A DNA stretch of 47,803 nucleotides from Pelargonium x hortorum (Eukaryota; Streptophyta; Magnoliopsida; Geraniales; Geraniaceae). The notes under the pieces are model-generated. The model searched no databases. It was not told the origin of the DNA and was given only the letters and a program-made list of their open reading frames with translations. A program made the position numbers and the translations under genes. Below are positions 1 to 12,579 of this stretch, one piece after another. Position 1 is the first letter of the stretch; each line of letters opens with the position of its first letter. The DNA lies in contig JAYMTJ010000077.1 in the NCBI GenBank assembly GCA_036897525.1, positions 1-47,803 on the forward strand. Direction: 5' to 3'.

Positions 1-106
1 GGCTGATCTTTATCTAAGCTAATGAAAGAGCCCAATGCAAAAAACTGCATGTTGGGTCTTTGAAAGAGTTCAAATCATTTTGATAATAATCAGTTTGATC
101 TTTTTT
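1..106 (+). other. 3' end of plastid trnV-UAC group II intron (plastid-to-mitochondrion insert)
   Basis: This is the last part of the group II intron of plastid trnV-UAC, transferred to this DNA. A domain V hairpin is visible at about 28-59: GAGCCCAA pairs with TTGGGTCT, followed by a two-base bulge, an inner TGC/GCA stem and an A-rich loop. A domain VI-like region (about 66-100) then leads straight into the 3' exon at 107. Compared with the plastid sequence as I remember it, there are only one or two small differences, including a short deletion near 66 and a G to T near 106. The upstream intron and 5' exon are absent because the window begins inside the intron. It cannot act as a self-contained gene here. 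Preservation is far better than in the other tRNA remnants, which suggests recent arrival. Confidence 0.8.
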
Positions 107-143
107 ACCGAGAAGGTCTACGGTTCGAGTCCGTATAGCCCTA
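107..143 (+). pseudogene. trnV-UAC: trnV-UAC 3' exon, plastid-derived fragment
   Basis: These 37 bases match the 3' exon of plastid tRNA-Val(UAC): the 3' side of the anticodon stem (CCGAG), a five-base variable loop, an intact T-arm (TACGG, TTCGAGT, CCGTA), then TAGCCCT and discriminator A. The length equals that of the plastid 3' exon. The acceptor strand would pair with the plastid 5' end AGGGCTA, which lies outside the window. With the 5' exon missing from view, and plastid introns in mitochondria not known to be spliced routinely, I treat it as a fragment. If the molecule is circular and was opened at base 1, the 5' part should lie at the far end, but I could not recognise it there. Confidence 0.82.
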
Positions 144-2956
144 TAAAATAAAATAGAACAAGACCAACATACTCTAAACCTTGAAATGTAAATTCCTAGC
201 TTCTACATCTGACTCTTTGCTCTCTTCTAAATCACTAATAAACAAAGAAGAAAAAAAGTAAAAGTGACAAAAAAAAGAAGACGGAGCCCCCCCTTTTTTT
301 AGGATTCTAGTCATAAGCATAAAAAAGTATAAATATAGAAGAAAAATGGATTTCGAAGTCGAATCAAAAAAACTAGTATACTACATTACCCTCTTAAACA
401 CGTGTATCTAAGATAAGAAAGCTTTCTTTATTACTAACCTCCCTTCGGGAGAAAGTCTTCCTTGGCTTCGGTAGTTAAAGCTCTTATTTTCATGTTGAGG
501 AACTTGTTTTGTTAACCCTTCTACTTTTTACTTTTACTGGACCATATCCCGCGCTTTCTTAATAAGGAGTCCCAGCTTTCTCTAGAATAGAGTTTCAAAC
601 GAAAAATGCTTTACTTTAGGTTTAGAAAAGAGAATTAAGCCCTTTTTGTTATTCTCGTATGAACTGTATTTTTTATTAACTATTAACGGGAAACCCAAAT
701 CATCTAAGGACTCCGAAGATAACATGACTTTATTAATAAATACTATGGAAACTTAACTAAGTACGATACTATACTGTTTGGTTACCAAGGGTGTTAAGGG
801 AAAAAAACTGAAAATGTATCATCACTCACAAAAGGATTCTATATATAAGAGGAGTGGGTTTTAACACCTAAACTTTGTGTTTAAAGTTCGAAGATTTTAT
901 ACCTTATTTTGTAGAAACTTGCTAAAGTTAAAGATTAAAAAAAAGAAGTACTTTCTATTATATGAAACGAGAACCATATTATGGCTGTATTCTTTCGAAT
1001 GAATATATTTATGTATGTATTATAAAAAAGTAATGTCCAAGCCGGACGTGCCACTCCGTGAACCTATCCAGGACTCAAATCAAAGACTTGAAAGTAAGAG
1101 AAGAGAAGCAGAACAATCCAAATTCACTAGGACTACCCCAATCTCTAGCCTAAAAGAATTTTACCGAAAAGAGTCATGATACCGGGATGCTTTTATTTTT
1201 ATCATGTAATTTCTATTTTACGTTAGATTACTTTAAATATATACCAGGTCATTTTTTATTATAAGGAATCTCCGAGCCAATAGCACTTAAGATTTTCTTC
1301 ATAGGTTTATATGGCTTCGCTTTGGAATAGAGACCTTAATTCAGGATGTCCTAGACATACCTAATTTAGCTACAAATCACTTTGCCTCTACCAATAAGTA
1401 ACAGGATTCAAGCCATTTGACTTTTGTCTTACCAACCCACAAATTTCAGTGTAGTTTTTTTTACAAATATAATATAAAGAAAGCTTGGTTCTTATATGGT
1501 TAAACTTAGATTAGTAGTTTTTCGATCCTGGATACTGGGTTTCCATACACTCTACTCAAATTAAACAAGTATAAATAGCTGTTCTTCAATATAAGTGACC
1601 GGTTCTGGCAATAATTTAGATTTCTTTAAACGTGTACTATACTTTTTTGCTTTATTAAGTAAGCGAAATTTCTTATATAGGATCCCTAACTCAAACCTCT
1701 TTTCTTTACAATCAGAGAGCAGAGCCCACTATTGTCTTAGGGAAGCCCCTACGAGATAAAAAAAACCCTTTTTTATTTATTATAAGTACCTTTATATAGA
1801 GTCTATTTTAACCATGGAATCCATATCCAGTGAGATGGCAAGTCCTACGATTTGGAAATCCTTATTTAAATTACCTTAACCCTTTGTTTAGGAACTTCTT
1901 CTGTGTTGACTCTTTTTTACTAGATTAACCCTACCCGAATACCAGAAGAAGAATATCCCCGAAAAATACCTTGTAATACTTAAATTCTATTTTATTAAGC
2001 ACATGGATCTCATGGCTACTTCGGGATCAGTGACACAGGAATTCTATCAAGAGGTACTTTTTTCTGAGAAGGGGTTCCTCAGCTCTTAAGCAAAACCTAA
2101 ATTTATGCTATGTAGGAGTAAAAGTTTAATCCCGCACGGGCATTGGTTGGATAGGACACTTAGAAAAGGGGCACCGGAGCTTGGGTATAAATAATAAAGA
2201 AATACAGGTGAAGATGAAATAGAAAAATCCCATCTAGATACTCTGTTAAGTTCCTGTAAGCTGTTGATACATTTTAGCTATACTTAAATTATAGACGAAA
2301 GCCCTGGACCTTTATCTACTACGCTTAGCAATTTCTTTCTATTCTTTAATTCCTTACTTTTTCTAGTGGACTTGTTTCAATTTGTACTTGTTGTACTTAG
2401 GAATCCGAAATTAAGAAATTTCGAGTAAGAGCTCCTAATCTGGATCCTGCTAGATCTAAGCTCTAAAGTAAAGTCTAAGTCGAAAGGAATCCTAAACTAA
2501 ACAGTTGAAGTGTCCCATAGACAATGAACAAGGGAAGGGATATCCACAGGCTTATTTAAAGAGTCAAATACAATCTAATCGGACTAAAAGCCAGACCTTT
2601 TATTCCCGCACTATAATCTACAATGTAACTTTTTAAGAAACTTACTGCCCTTTAACCAAATACTACTGAGCTTGCTTTTGCCATATAAAAATATAGATAA
2701 AATCAATTACAAAATATTAGAATCGGCTTCAAAGCTCACTATTATCTACAAAGGAAAATCTTAATTCCTTATCTTTTTTGGTATATCTATTAGAACTCGC
2801 TAGGTTTATAAAAAAAGCGCTTAGTGAAAGTCGTTCTAAATGAGATGCAGTTGTTACTTGCTTTAGAGCTTTTTTTTTTAATCTTACTACTACTAAAATA
2901 AAATTGTTTTAGAAACTTATAAATATGTATAAAATTCTGAAAACCTAATGGCGGAG
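144..2956. other. AT-rich spacer, no gene seen
   Basis: Stops are dense in all six frames and no gene relic is recognised. Small structures: a hairpin CTCCC-TTC-GGGAG at 439-451, enclosed by CTTTCT (422-427) and AGAAAG (450-455), and a C7T7 run at 287-300. Where the plastid insert ends downstream of trnV cannot be told by eye; it may run some tens of bases past 143 into former trnV-ndhC spacer. Confidence 0.6.
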
Positions 2957-2986
2957 TATACTATACTATACTATACTATACTATAC
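2957..2986. repeat. Pentanucleotide microsatellite (TATAC)6
   Basis: Six perfect copies of TATAC stand in a row and are followed by TA, in otherwise unstructured AT-rich spacer. Perfect copies imply recent slippage. The other clear pentamer run in the window is ACATA x4 at 39701-39720, with a different unit. Confidence 0.95.
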
Positions 2987-3259
2987 TAAAGCACCTAAAT
3001 GTTTTAGACAAGATAATAACCATTACTATTTATCTAAGTTCCAGATTATCTGTACTGTAAGTCTTTCGGGGAATTGAGAATTGATAAGAACTTTAAAGGG
3101 GGTAAGAGCTCCTTAGGACTATCTGGAAACCCTGAAACGGAGGCAAGCCCTTGTTAAGCCATTACCGGTTATTAAAACAACTATAATGATACTTTTTTAC
3201 ATTTGTGCATAGAGTTTTGCTATTCTAGGGTAATTGCAAGGTAATTTCTGGCGAGAGAA

Positions 3260-3272
3260 TACATAAGAGAAG
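3260..3272 (+). promoter_or_regulatory. Possible mitochondrial promoter motif CATAAGAGA
   Basis: Bases 3262-3270 match the dicot mitochondrial consensus CRTAAGAGA exactly and are followed by AG, as in many mapped start sites. No AT-rich box stands immediately upstream and no gene follows for tens of kilobases. At this composition about one exact match to the nonamer is expected by chance in a window this long, so it is only a candidate. A weaker relative, GTATAAGAGAAG, is at 10653-10664. Confidence 0.2.
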
Positions 3273-4094
3273 CTCTACTGAAGTAAATCTAAAGGTAGAA
3301 CAAAAGATCCTAAGTTTAATAAATAATTATGACAAGGTCAAAACCCGAAAGTTAGGATATATTTAGAAGTTTAAGTCCTTTTTTAGATGTAAGAAAGTTA
3401 AAAAAAAAAATATCCATGCTATCCTGGGTTAGTCAGTTATAAGATATTCCCGGTATTTGAACGCTCTGGTTTTTCGAAAAAAAAAAAAGAATCTGTTTTC
3501 ATCCCATTTCCAACGCAATTCGATCAGTGAGAGGGCACCTAACATTTTATCGATTTTTTAGGATTTTAAGACTTTATTTTGGGTCATAGGTTCAAGTCGT
3601 ATGAATATTATCTGTCGCTTAGTTTCATTCGATAGCCTAACTTCTGGAGAAATTTTTATAGTTTTATAGCCAGACCTTGTAGCTATAGACTCTTACTCTT
3701 ATTTCTTATTGGTATTTTATCTATATTGTCTTAGTCTTTATGTTGTATACCGGTATAGAAAAGTCTTATATGTATAAGTTAATCTAAAAACCCGGGGAAA
3801 TTCCTTTAATACTCTAGTTCGTAAAGTTAAAGTAGAGAATCTAAAAAAAGATTAGCCAGAAGATAGACGTACCTCGTGCCAATTTAGCAAACCCAGAAAG
3901 CACTTTCTTAGGAACAATTCCGTCAAACAAAAAACCTATAACTAAAAAAAAATGCCCCTTGAAACTTTCCCTAATTTAATATAGAACACTCAAAACGATT
4001 TAAAAGGCCCTTAACTTCCTTGCCAATGGAACATCCAAAAATTATAACGTAAAGAAAACTGAACTTAAATCTCGTGTTTTAACAAACTGCAAAA

Positions 4095-4120
4095 GCCCCG
4101 GGCTAAGGGGCGCGCGGGCC
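4095..4120. other. GC-rich patch with hairpin potential
   Basis: About 88% of these 26 bases are G or C, in a surround of roughly one-third GC. GCCCC (4095-4099) can pair with GGGGC (4107-4111) across a GGGCTAA loop, and GCGCGCGGGCC follows. A related string, AAAAGCC then GGGCTAA, recurs at 42063-42076 without the extra CC. No function is claimed. Confidence 0.5.
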
Positions 4121-7100
4121 TCTAATTAAGAGTGGAGGAATACTGCGCTATTAAAGCCCGATTAGAAATTCTGGAACCCCGAATATGTAAATAAAGTCAA
4201 AAGCTTTAGCAAGAGGATTAGAGAAGAATTTATACGTGCATATAAACACATTTTTACCAGCTTAACCCCAAAAAGTACTTAAGAGTAATAGGGTAACGCT
4301 GAATCCGCTGGGAGGATACCTTGGCTCTAAAAACTCCATGTTGAATATGGAAGCAGCATCCCGGAATGTAATAGATACAATAAGTTGTGCAAAAAAGCTT
4401 ACTTATGAATAACCCTTACTCTTACTGTAGGATAGATAAGAGCACCGTGAAAACTAAAGTATATTAGTTTCTTTCGAGCCTCTTTATTCATATTCATTCG
4501 GAACAGCTCGTACGGGAAGTTTGAGGACCTAGAATTGCTGAGATATGTAGTTAACGCACATTAAATGAGTCTACAACGCCAGAGCTAAGGTCTTTAGTTT
4601 CCCTTTCAAAGGCTTTCTATATCTATAATAGACCCTCCTGGAAGAAACTTACTTTCATATCAGTTTCTTTTCTACTAAGAGCCAAATAAAGAAACATCGG
4701 GATTCTAGTAGCCTCTTTTAGACTCCTCAATATCTCTTAAAGAAAGGGCCAAAAAAGAATTCTAATGAAATCTGGATATAGTCATCTTTTATTTTAGGAA
4801 TCCACGCTATTAGACTTTCACTTTTTATTACTAGAAAAAAACTTAACCCGCATAAAGAATTTTAGTCTTGAACTAACTATCTCTTTATCACAGCTCCGTA
4901 GAATAGAAAAGGAGCTCCACATTACCCACTGTTTTTAGTGCCTGAAATTAGGGTATCTTTTCAAATAGAATAGAGTTAAGGTGCGGTACAGGAGAATTTG
5001 GATGGGTTGTACAAACAAAAGACCTTTCTTAAACTTTTTAGAGGAACTGCAAGAGTGTCAGTTTCATATTTTAGTCGGGACTTTTTGGGGGAATTCCCTT
5101 ACTTTTAGGTCATCTTACAAGTATCTTACCCTTTCTTTTAAAAGAAGAAACTTAGGAGAGACTTACAATCCTTTCCTTTAGATAATGCCAGACCCAGATA
5201 TACTACGTTTAGTTATCTCAACCTTACAATATTCTGAAATATTTCAGGAAGACCCATTAGGGAAACTCTTACTAAATGCGTTAGTTTTACCAATAGCGTT
5301 TCCTTACGGACCTCTTAACTATTTATATAAACTTTCTAGTAAGTATTCTGTGAGTTTCCGCTGCTAATATTCAAAAAATAGGAATACATAAATACACTTC
5401 ATACAAAAACGAAATGACCCCTTTCTTTGGACTAAAGCGACTACTCAGCTGTCTGCTTAATCGTTGCTCTAGAAAAGTATGGAACTATGAAAGATTTTAG
5501 CCTTAAAATGACTAGGATTGAGCTGTCAAAGACCTCTAGAAAAACTTTCTCTAACCGATAAATCAAAAACACCGATTAGATCCTCTTGAATATGAGTTCT
5601 ACCAGAAGAAAGAACACCCTGAAGACTTGAAAACTGATTCCTCAAAGTTCGGGATAGAGGTAATAAACCTTGTCGGAAGCTATGACACTTTAATCTTAAA
5701 GCTTCGGCGCTTTCCCAAATGGGACCCCCTCTGCTTATTCTATAATCAAATTTAGATTAATCAATTATTCAATCGAGAGTGTTGCCTAGGTATAACCCCC
5801 CTTGTAACTTTTATTTGAAGCATTAAGCAAGAAATCTGGGAAAATCTTAACAAAAAGACTTATGCAATTTAATTCCACTTGAGAAAAAACTTTCCTCTTA
5901 AGTTAAATATCAGATTTACTGGAGAAGAGAAGCCCACCCTTAAGACTTTAAAAAATCCTTATCATGTGTATGCTTCATAGGGAACCCTCCAAAAGTCTCG
6001 ACCTTAGTTTTAGCCTATATCGGGTTAAAACCTCTAAAACCTCCTAGAAAGATCTTTTTTGTTTCTCGTCCTGTTTACTCCTTATCACGAGGAGCTTAAA
6101 ACCCCGGGGTACTAAAACCATTAGATAATACAAGGGTTTATATGAAGTTTGTTTTTTTTACTTATAAATTAGAAATAAGGCTTCTTCTAATACTGTATAC
6201 TAAAAAGGTGTTCTATAAAATGGCTAAGGTTGCCTTATAAATATTGTGTTGAGGAGAGATTACTCCAAACAGGTATTACTTGATACTCTTTTTTTATTGA
6301 CTTAGTAGAGCCTCTCAGTAATGTAAATGTATCCGGCCCACCTTTGGTGGACTCAGAAAAGAAAATAAGAAGGCTTTTAGTATTAAGAAAGTCTATTTAC
6401 TTATCTTATATATGTCAGAGCTTTTGTATTTGATATATTTGCAGGGTGTCTATTCGTAACGTGGATTCCTTATCCCCCAAAATACGAAAAAAGTCTTGCT
6501 AGTAGTTTTCTTTTAGAGAAAACATTTTTTATATATAGTCGTATTAACTTCTTACGGTCCTCTCTAAGGTAAGTAGGCCTTATAATTTTCATACGTTTGC
6601 CCAATACTGAATTACTGTTTCGACTTCATAAGTTTGGGAGCATGAGTATCCCACATAGTAGAAATTGAGAACTAAGACCAACTAGAATAATATAGTCAGT
6701 AAGTTTGATCTAAAACTTTCAAATAGTGAGAAAACGAATACCCTACTTCTTAACTTAAACTAATCTGGTGAGTGCGAATATCCTTCAGAAACAAATAGAA
6801 ATTAAGCCTGAAGAAGTTGCTTATTAAGTAAGTAAGAGAACCTTTAAATAAGAATAAAGTAGGGGGTGTTTTCTCACACAAGTACTACCCTATAACTATA
6901 AAAAGCAAGCTTTATAGCCCTCATACTTTTGCATTAAGAATTCGAGACTCCCTGCTAGTTATGCCCGACAGGGATCTTTAACAACTAACTAAGGAAGGGT
7001 ATCCTCTAAAAAAAACTTTAGGATTATATGAAGTGCGTTTATATCCTACGGGAGCCTAGCCTAAGCTCTAGTTCAGGCTTTTTTTACAAACAAGGAGAGC

Positions 7101-8689
7101 TTAATTTCAAAGTTCTAAGACCCTATGCATTTTCTAGGTTTCTAGTCAGTGTATTTTGGTTTAACTCTGAAAGTTGTAATCCCTCATCCTTAAATACTGG
7201 TAATGTGCAATCCCAATCAATAGCACTAGTAATTAATGAATATCGAGACTATTAAATTAAACCTGAAAGTAAGTATACCTAATGTCTTTAACTATCCACT
7301 CAACCAAGTTAAGGAAGATTCTAATACCGGAATTTATAACTCAGATTGCGGTAAGCACTTCACATATAGTCCGGGAAACCCTTGCTAGGAACCTTGAGGA
7401 ATAAAGACTTCTTTCCTTAATTTACTTCTTACAGTCAGACTCTTGCGATACCATCACCAACATGAGAACAAGAATCTGTTATTCATTTATTTGCCAGCTA
7501 TGTCAATCTGTACTCTAGTTAGGAATGGCCCAAGATAAATTCTAATTCTTTGCTTTGTCGGTAAAGGAGTTCTTTCTAATAAGGTATTCCTCGCGTTTTG
7601 AAATACGGGCGGTTTCCGCTGACACCAGGATTTAGAGGCTAGGACATTGCCCTTTTTTATTCCTAAAGATTCCTGGAGTTTTTGTAAGGGCTCTTACTCT
7701 TGTCATTTTCACTTTTTTCTAGATTATAGACTCCAGTTTATAAATTTTCATAGACCATAGACGGAGAAGAATCCAATCTAAGTGTACACTTAGGAATAGA
7801 TTAATCCCGTTCTCTACACAGCTGCGTGAATAAAAGATTCTAGCTTTGTAGCAATCCACTAAGTTAATGACAGATCTCAACGTCTTTGTGTTATACTTTG
7901 GGAATCCCGCGAATCATAAGTAGTATGCTAATCGAGAATTGTAAGTCATTTTTCTTCGGCAATTTTGGGAGAATGTTAAAGTGAAATATGCAATAAAGAA
8001 TGTTGTAAGAACTAAGATGTATTCCCTTTAGGGGCACCCGTAAGTAATGGGCCCTTTTCTCACGCTAAACACCGAGTTTTTTTCTTGCTTAGTTAATACC
8101 AGTAAATCAAGTAGGAAGTTGCAAGGAACTAAACTAAGTAAACGGGCTAAGGTTTCCCTTCTTTAGTTTAGATTTATTTGGAATTTTGAGGAAGAAGTTT
8201 AAATAAAGTAACTTATAAACGAGGACTATTAATTCACGAGAAACTTTATAGGCCCTGGGCTGCCCTATATTCTTCATTCGATTCGTTAATTTAGTGCTTG
8301 AATTCTAAAAGTTCAATAAACTCAATTCTACTTGCTATATACTTTACTTAATCTAGTGCATTACCTTATGAGACACACACTTAAGTTAAGACTTTCCTTG
8401 TGGGCTGGTGTTCTTTTTACCTTGACATAGAGGCCCCTTTTATTAAAGTATTGCAAGAAACGAGGGCCCTTACTAGATAAAGAAAATTTCTATCTTTTGA
8501 TATGGGGAAGTTCCTCTATAGGGTCAACCTTCGAGACTCCTAGTTCATTTTCTTTTTTCGTGAAAACTATTAGAAGTGCCTTTAGTGTTATTCCTTAAAA
8601 TCCGTATAAACCCGAGTGAAATAGGGACTGTTTTACCGATAATTTAAGAAAAAACGGATTTGCTTAGTAAAATGCCGTTCGTCTTCCTT

Positions 8690-9090
8690 GCTTTATTCTG
8701 ATGAAGTTCTTCCACAATTAGGATTCTAAGCTCTTACCATCATTCTGGTTCTGATTCATATCCTTCCCACGGAAACACCTTGACCGTAAGTTCCCTTTAA
8801 TCGTTATGATTCATTACCCAGTTCTAATTCATTTTTCCATGCTTTATTGGTTTCAGGTTAAGCACTTCACCATGCATGTCTGATTCATAACCTTACATTA
8901 TTCAGATTCTGGCACCTTAGCATCATTCCACTTCGACAGTTTCCAAGTTCTTGTTTGGGATCTATTACACCTTCAAGAGATGGATTTCTTGGTGTTTCAG
9001 TTCTCGGTACCTCTATTTGACCGTCATGAGATGTATTACTACCCTTGAATTGCTCTTTTACATACTTAGCAGGGGTTCTCACTACACTAA
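8690..9090. other. Somewhat GC-richer block, origin unknown
   Basis: The composition rises to about 40% GC and the plus strand is rich in C and T. TGATTCAT-like words recur at 8753, 8808 and 8880. On the minus strand 8885-9082 is open for 65 codons and would encode a hydrophilic peptide rich in charged residues and proline. I recognise no family in it, and the length is within chance expectation. It could be an old transferred nuclear or mitochondrial segment; nothing visible decides. Confidence 0.35.
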
Positions 9091-12000
9091 AAGCTTCTGT
9101 ATTTTTACTGCGAAAGTCCTAAACTAAAGGGTACCAGAGGAAGGTTAATGCAAAAGTATTGTAATAGTACACGAATACCTTATACTCCCCAACTTCATAC
9201 CTAGTTTCTTCTTAAGACTTGTACCTTGTTTCACCCTCTTTGAAATATCTTTCTTTGCAGATAAAAAAAACCTTCTTAGCTTGAGTATCCCTCTGTTATC
9301 TTACCTTCTCCTTGATTAAAATAATCAAAAAAATCGATATTTCATTTTTATATGCCTTATTTATTATTATAAGTATTAGCTGTAACTAGAAAAAACCCTC
9401 CGTCTTTTACTTTGTATTTTTTTAAATAAAACCCATTCCTTGCACAGAACCAGAATCTATCTAGATCCAAAAGAAGGGACCCTTACCATCCATATACATC
9501 GACTAACCTTTAACTACTAAAAAGGATTAAAAACTCTAAGGTAAGAAAACATCTGACCCAAAAGAGAATTCTGATTTAAACTTTCAAAACCGAATCCAAT
9601 TTCTCTGCTCATCTTCTATCTCAGTTCTGTGACTCTAAAACTAACGCAAGGCAAAGACACAAAGCGTTCTTCCAGGTCTGAGTTGGGAGTTCATCTAAGT
9701 AATTTCTATTATTTCAATTCCGGTCATATGATGGTTGGTATCGCTTCTTTTGTTAATCCTTTCCCAAGCCAAAGTCATTTGTTAATAAATAATAGGATAA
9801 GGGGGTGGTTATATAAGTTATATAAATAGCTCTTTCTTAAGAGAATAGTTACGGGTCTTAAGAAAGCAGCAAAGGCTCATAAGAAAAGGTATAGCTCTAA
9901 AGAAAAGGGGTACACGAAGTCTTTCAGCTAAAGTTCTAAGAGGTTGCCAGTTCCTTTGTTTCCAGTAAAGAGGTAAGTTAAAGTTATATACTTTATTAAG
10001 GTTAAGGATTTCCAGAAGTTTTGGGCACTCACGCATAAGTTAAGAGATCTAGTATTTTCTTTAAGAAATGTGTACAAGTGTCAGGAGAGTTCCTATTTCT
10101 TAAAAGGGACTTCTTATTTAGGTGTATTGCCCCTTTAGTTATAAATTAAATCTTATTACAAACGCCGTTGAGTTTGCCCTAAAACGGGTTCTAAAGGACT
10201 ACGCTATGGCAGAAAAGGAGTCCAAGTGAATAATTTGGGTTAGGACAACAAACTCGAGGTATATAATTGTAAACATATGGTGTATTGTCTATCTTATTTC
10301 ACTTTATTTATAGGAAATAAACTATACATATCACAAGTACCAGTCAGTGTTAGTAAAACTCGGTAATCAGAATAGAATCCCATCCCCAATGAGCTCCTGA
10401 GTGCGTAAATTAGGTTAAAACATATAGAGCTAAAGGTCTTAAAAGCAAAGTCAATAGAATTGGTCAGCGAAGGGTTTTTTTCTATACACGGAGAGAGGCC
10501 CCTATTCAAGTAAGTCATATAACTTAGATACTGTTAATTCTTTGCAGTCCTGGCTTAAAATTAAGTCATAGGTGTGTATAAAGCTATAAGGATTCCCTTT
10601 TTTTTCACAAAATAGAGTGTACCACTAAGAAAAGGTATACTATTGTTCTCGGGTATAAGAGAAGAGACTAGATAGGAAGCTTTTTTCATAAATTTTCATA
10701 AAAACCCCCTTGCCTTGGTAGAGGTTCTTCTAATTAATAAACTTGTTTCCTGGAGTCCATGTAGCTAAAGGGGTCTTACTTTTTCTTATCTCTTATCTTA
10801 AATGGATAGATAATCTAAAGAGTAGCTTTATTAATGGTGAAGCAGACTTTGTAGTTACTATCCAAGGCTCCGGCTCTTTTAGGTAGGTAGTGCTATAAAA
10901 GGGAGGTCCCTATAGTGTGTTAATAAGTTTGTACTGATTATCCGGGAATCTCTTTTGGAAGCAAGTCAAATGAGATTTTTTTCTATACATCCGAGAAATT
11001 TGAGTACTTTATATAGCATAAATTAAGGGGGTTTCCATAGTTATTTTACTATCTGATCCACGAAAGCCCTGTACCCGTTAAAACACAACACAAAAGCACT
11101 CCTATGAGACTCAGACTATAATAAAGACCTAATTTTAAGATAAGAGTTGCTTACTAAAATATTAGAGATTCTAGTATCATTTTAGACTTTATAGATACCG
11201 GAAATACAAAGCATAGACTTTTCTTCAATTCCATTTTATTTAACCCTGAGATTTCCCACAGTAACTTTATCAAATGTTACAGAATAGTATAAGTGGGGTT
11301 AAATTTCTGTTCAGTAAGGAGTTCTCCTTTTCGGTTTGTGTTTAGGGTGTTTAGGGGAGTAAGTAAAGTTCTATAGGATATGAAGAAGACTATGAGGATA
11401 CCGAGTAAGAATATTCTCTAAGAAAAGTTATGCATAAGAGTAACACTTTAAATTAAACTCCAGGTAAGGCTGTCTTTAAGTAGGGAGGATCCTATGTAGG
11501 AGCAAGGCGATAAGATATAGATACACATACACAGAAGAAAGGTACAACTTTCAGAGGGTAGGTATTTCTATTAAGAAGATACTGATACAGGCTAAGAAGG
11601 AAGCTATGAAGATACAAAATTCAATATTACAAGAGAAAAGACTTTAGTCCGAATCATTCTTTTTTTAGCTATTTTAATCCCCTTTCTATCTATCAATTCT
11701 TAACTTACAGTCCTGGTATAGACACTTTTCCCTTGAGTTCGACTTGTGTTAGCTTCTTTATTTCTATATGAGATGAGGTGCAACCAAGATTATGTCAATA
11801 GGCCCTTGTTTGTAAATGTAGGATTAAGAAATCTTATCCATGCAGTACAGTAGATGGAGTTCCTATAATTTTATAATGAACAAAGGAAACTAAGTGCATC
11901 CTTTTGTTAGAAGTCCTCCATACAAAGCACGGGCTTTCCTTTTTATTACAATTACCTGTTTAGATTTCTACTCGTGAAACTAAGGTCTATGGGTAAATAA

Positions 12001-12579
12001 TAACAAGTCCAACCGAACAGAGTCTGGTAAGATAAGAGGCCCTTACTTAATTAATTAATAAGTAAACATCTGAATGTTTAAACTTTGGAAATGCCCACTA
12101 ATTAGGTATACTCGTTTTGCCTTAGACAAGGCGTTACGAGATCTGTGTTATATACCGAGAAGACACTTTTCTTTGATACAAGGTTCCCGGGAATCCGAAC
12201 TCATTACTTGGTTTTCCTACCATAGGTGTTAAAGCCACTAACTTTTTATAAAGCATTTTATTTTGTTTTTACCGATCTTTTCATTTCTATTTCTTTCTGA
12301 ACTAAACACTTGACCCTTGCTGGGATCACAAGCAACCAATTATCCTCTAGTCAATTTTGCTAAATAACCTTCACCCTACGTATTTATAGTTATAGGCGAG
12401 TTTCTCTTTGGGGACTGAATACTGGAAATTTCAGGGCATACCATAAAAAATCTACATTTTTTTTGAGAGAGCAAGTCCTTGGGTTTGGGGGGGTCCTTGA
12501 CCTTCTCTAACAACAGACCTGGAAAACTCAGCATAACCCGTCTCTTAATTCAGAGGAAAAGTACCCCAACTTCATATTC
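9091..12579. other. AT-rich spacer, no gene seen
   Basis: No gene, RNA or long repeat is recognised. From about 10800 to 11640 the plus strand carries more G than C. A mixed G run (G3T3G7) lies at 12481-12493, and a 10-bp palindrome TTCCCGGGAA is at 12184-12193. Confidence 0.6.

Larger units (their letters stand above)
2987..8689. other. AT-rich spacer, no gene seen
   Basis: No coding region or RNA gene is supported. It contains one exact match to the dicot mitochondrial promoter nonamer (3262-3270), a GC-rich patch (4095-4120), a T-arm-like motif at 3585-3600 and a 10-bp palindrome ACCCCGGGGT at 6101-6110. Short open frames near 4981-5367 and 7028-7255 start at GTG or ATG, show no recognisable protein and have lengths expected by chance. 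Confidence 0.6.

Noticed and set aside
3572-3604. TTTTGGGT then CATAGGTTCAAGTC, trnP-like
   Set aside because: It would require a 9-10 base deletion and has no recognisable 5' half.
4507-4516. CTCGTACGGG (also at 42015-42024), like the 3' strand of group II intron domain V
   Set aside because: The partner strand with the AGC triad is not found upstream at either site.
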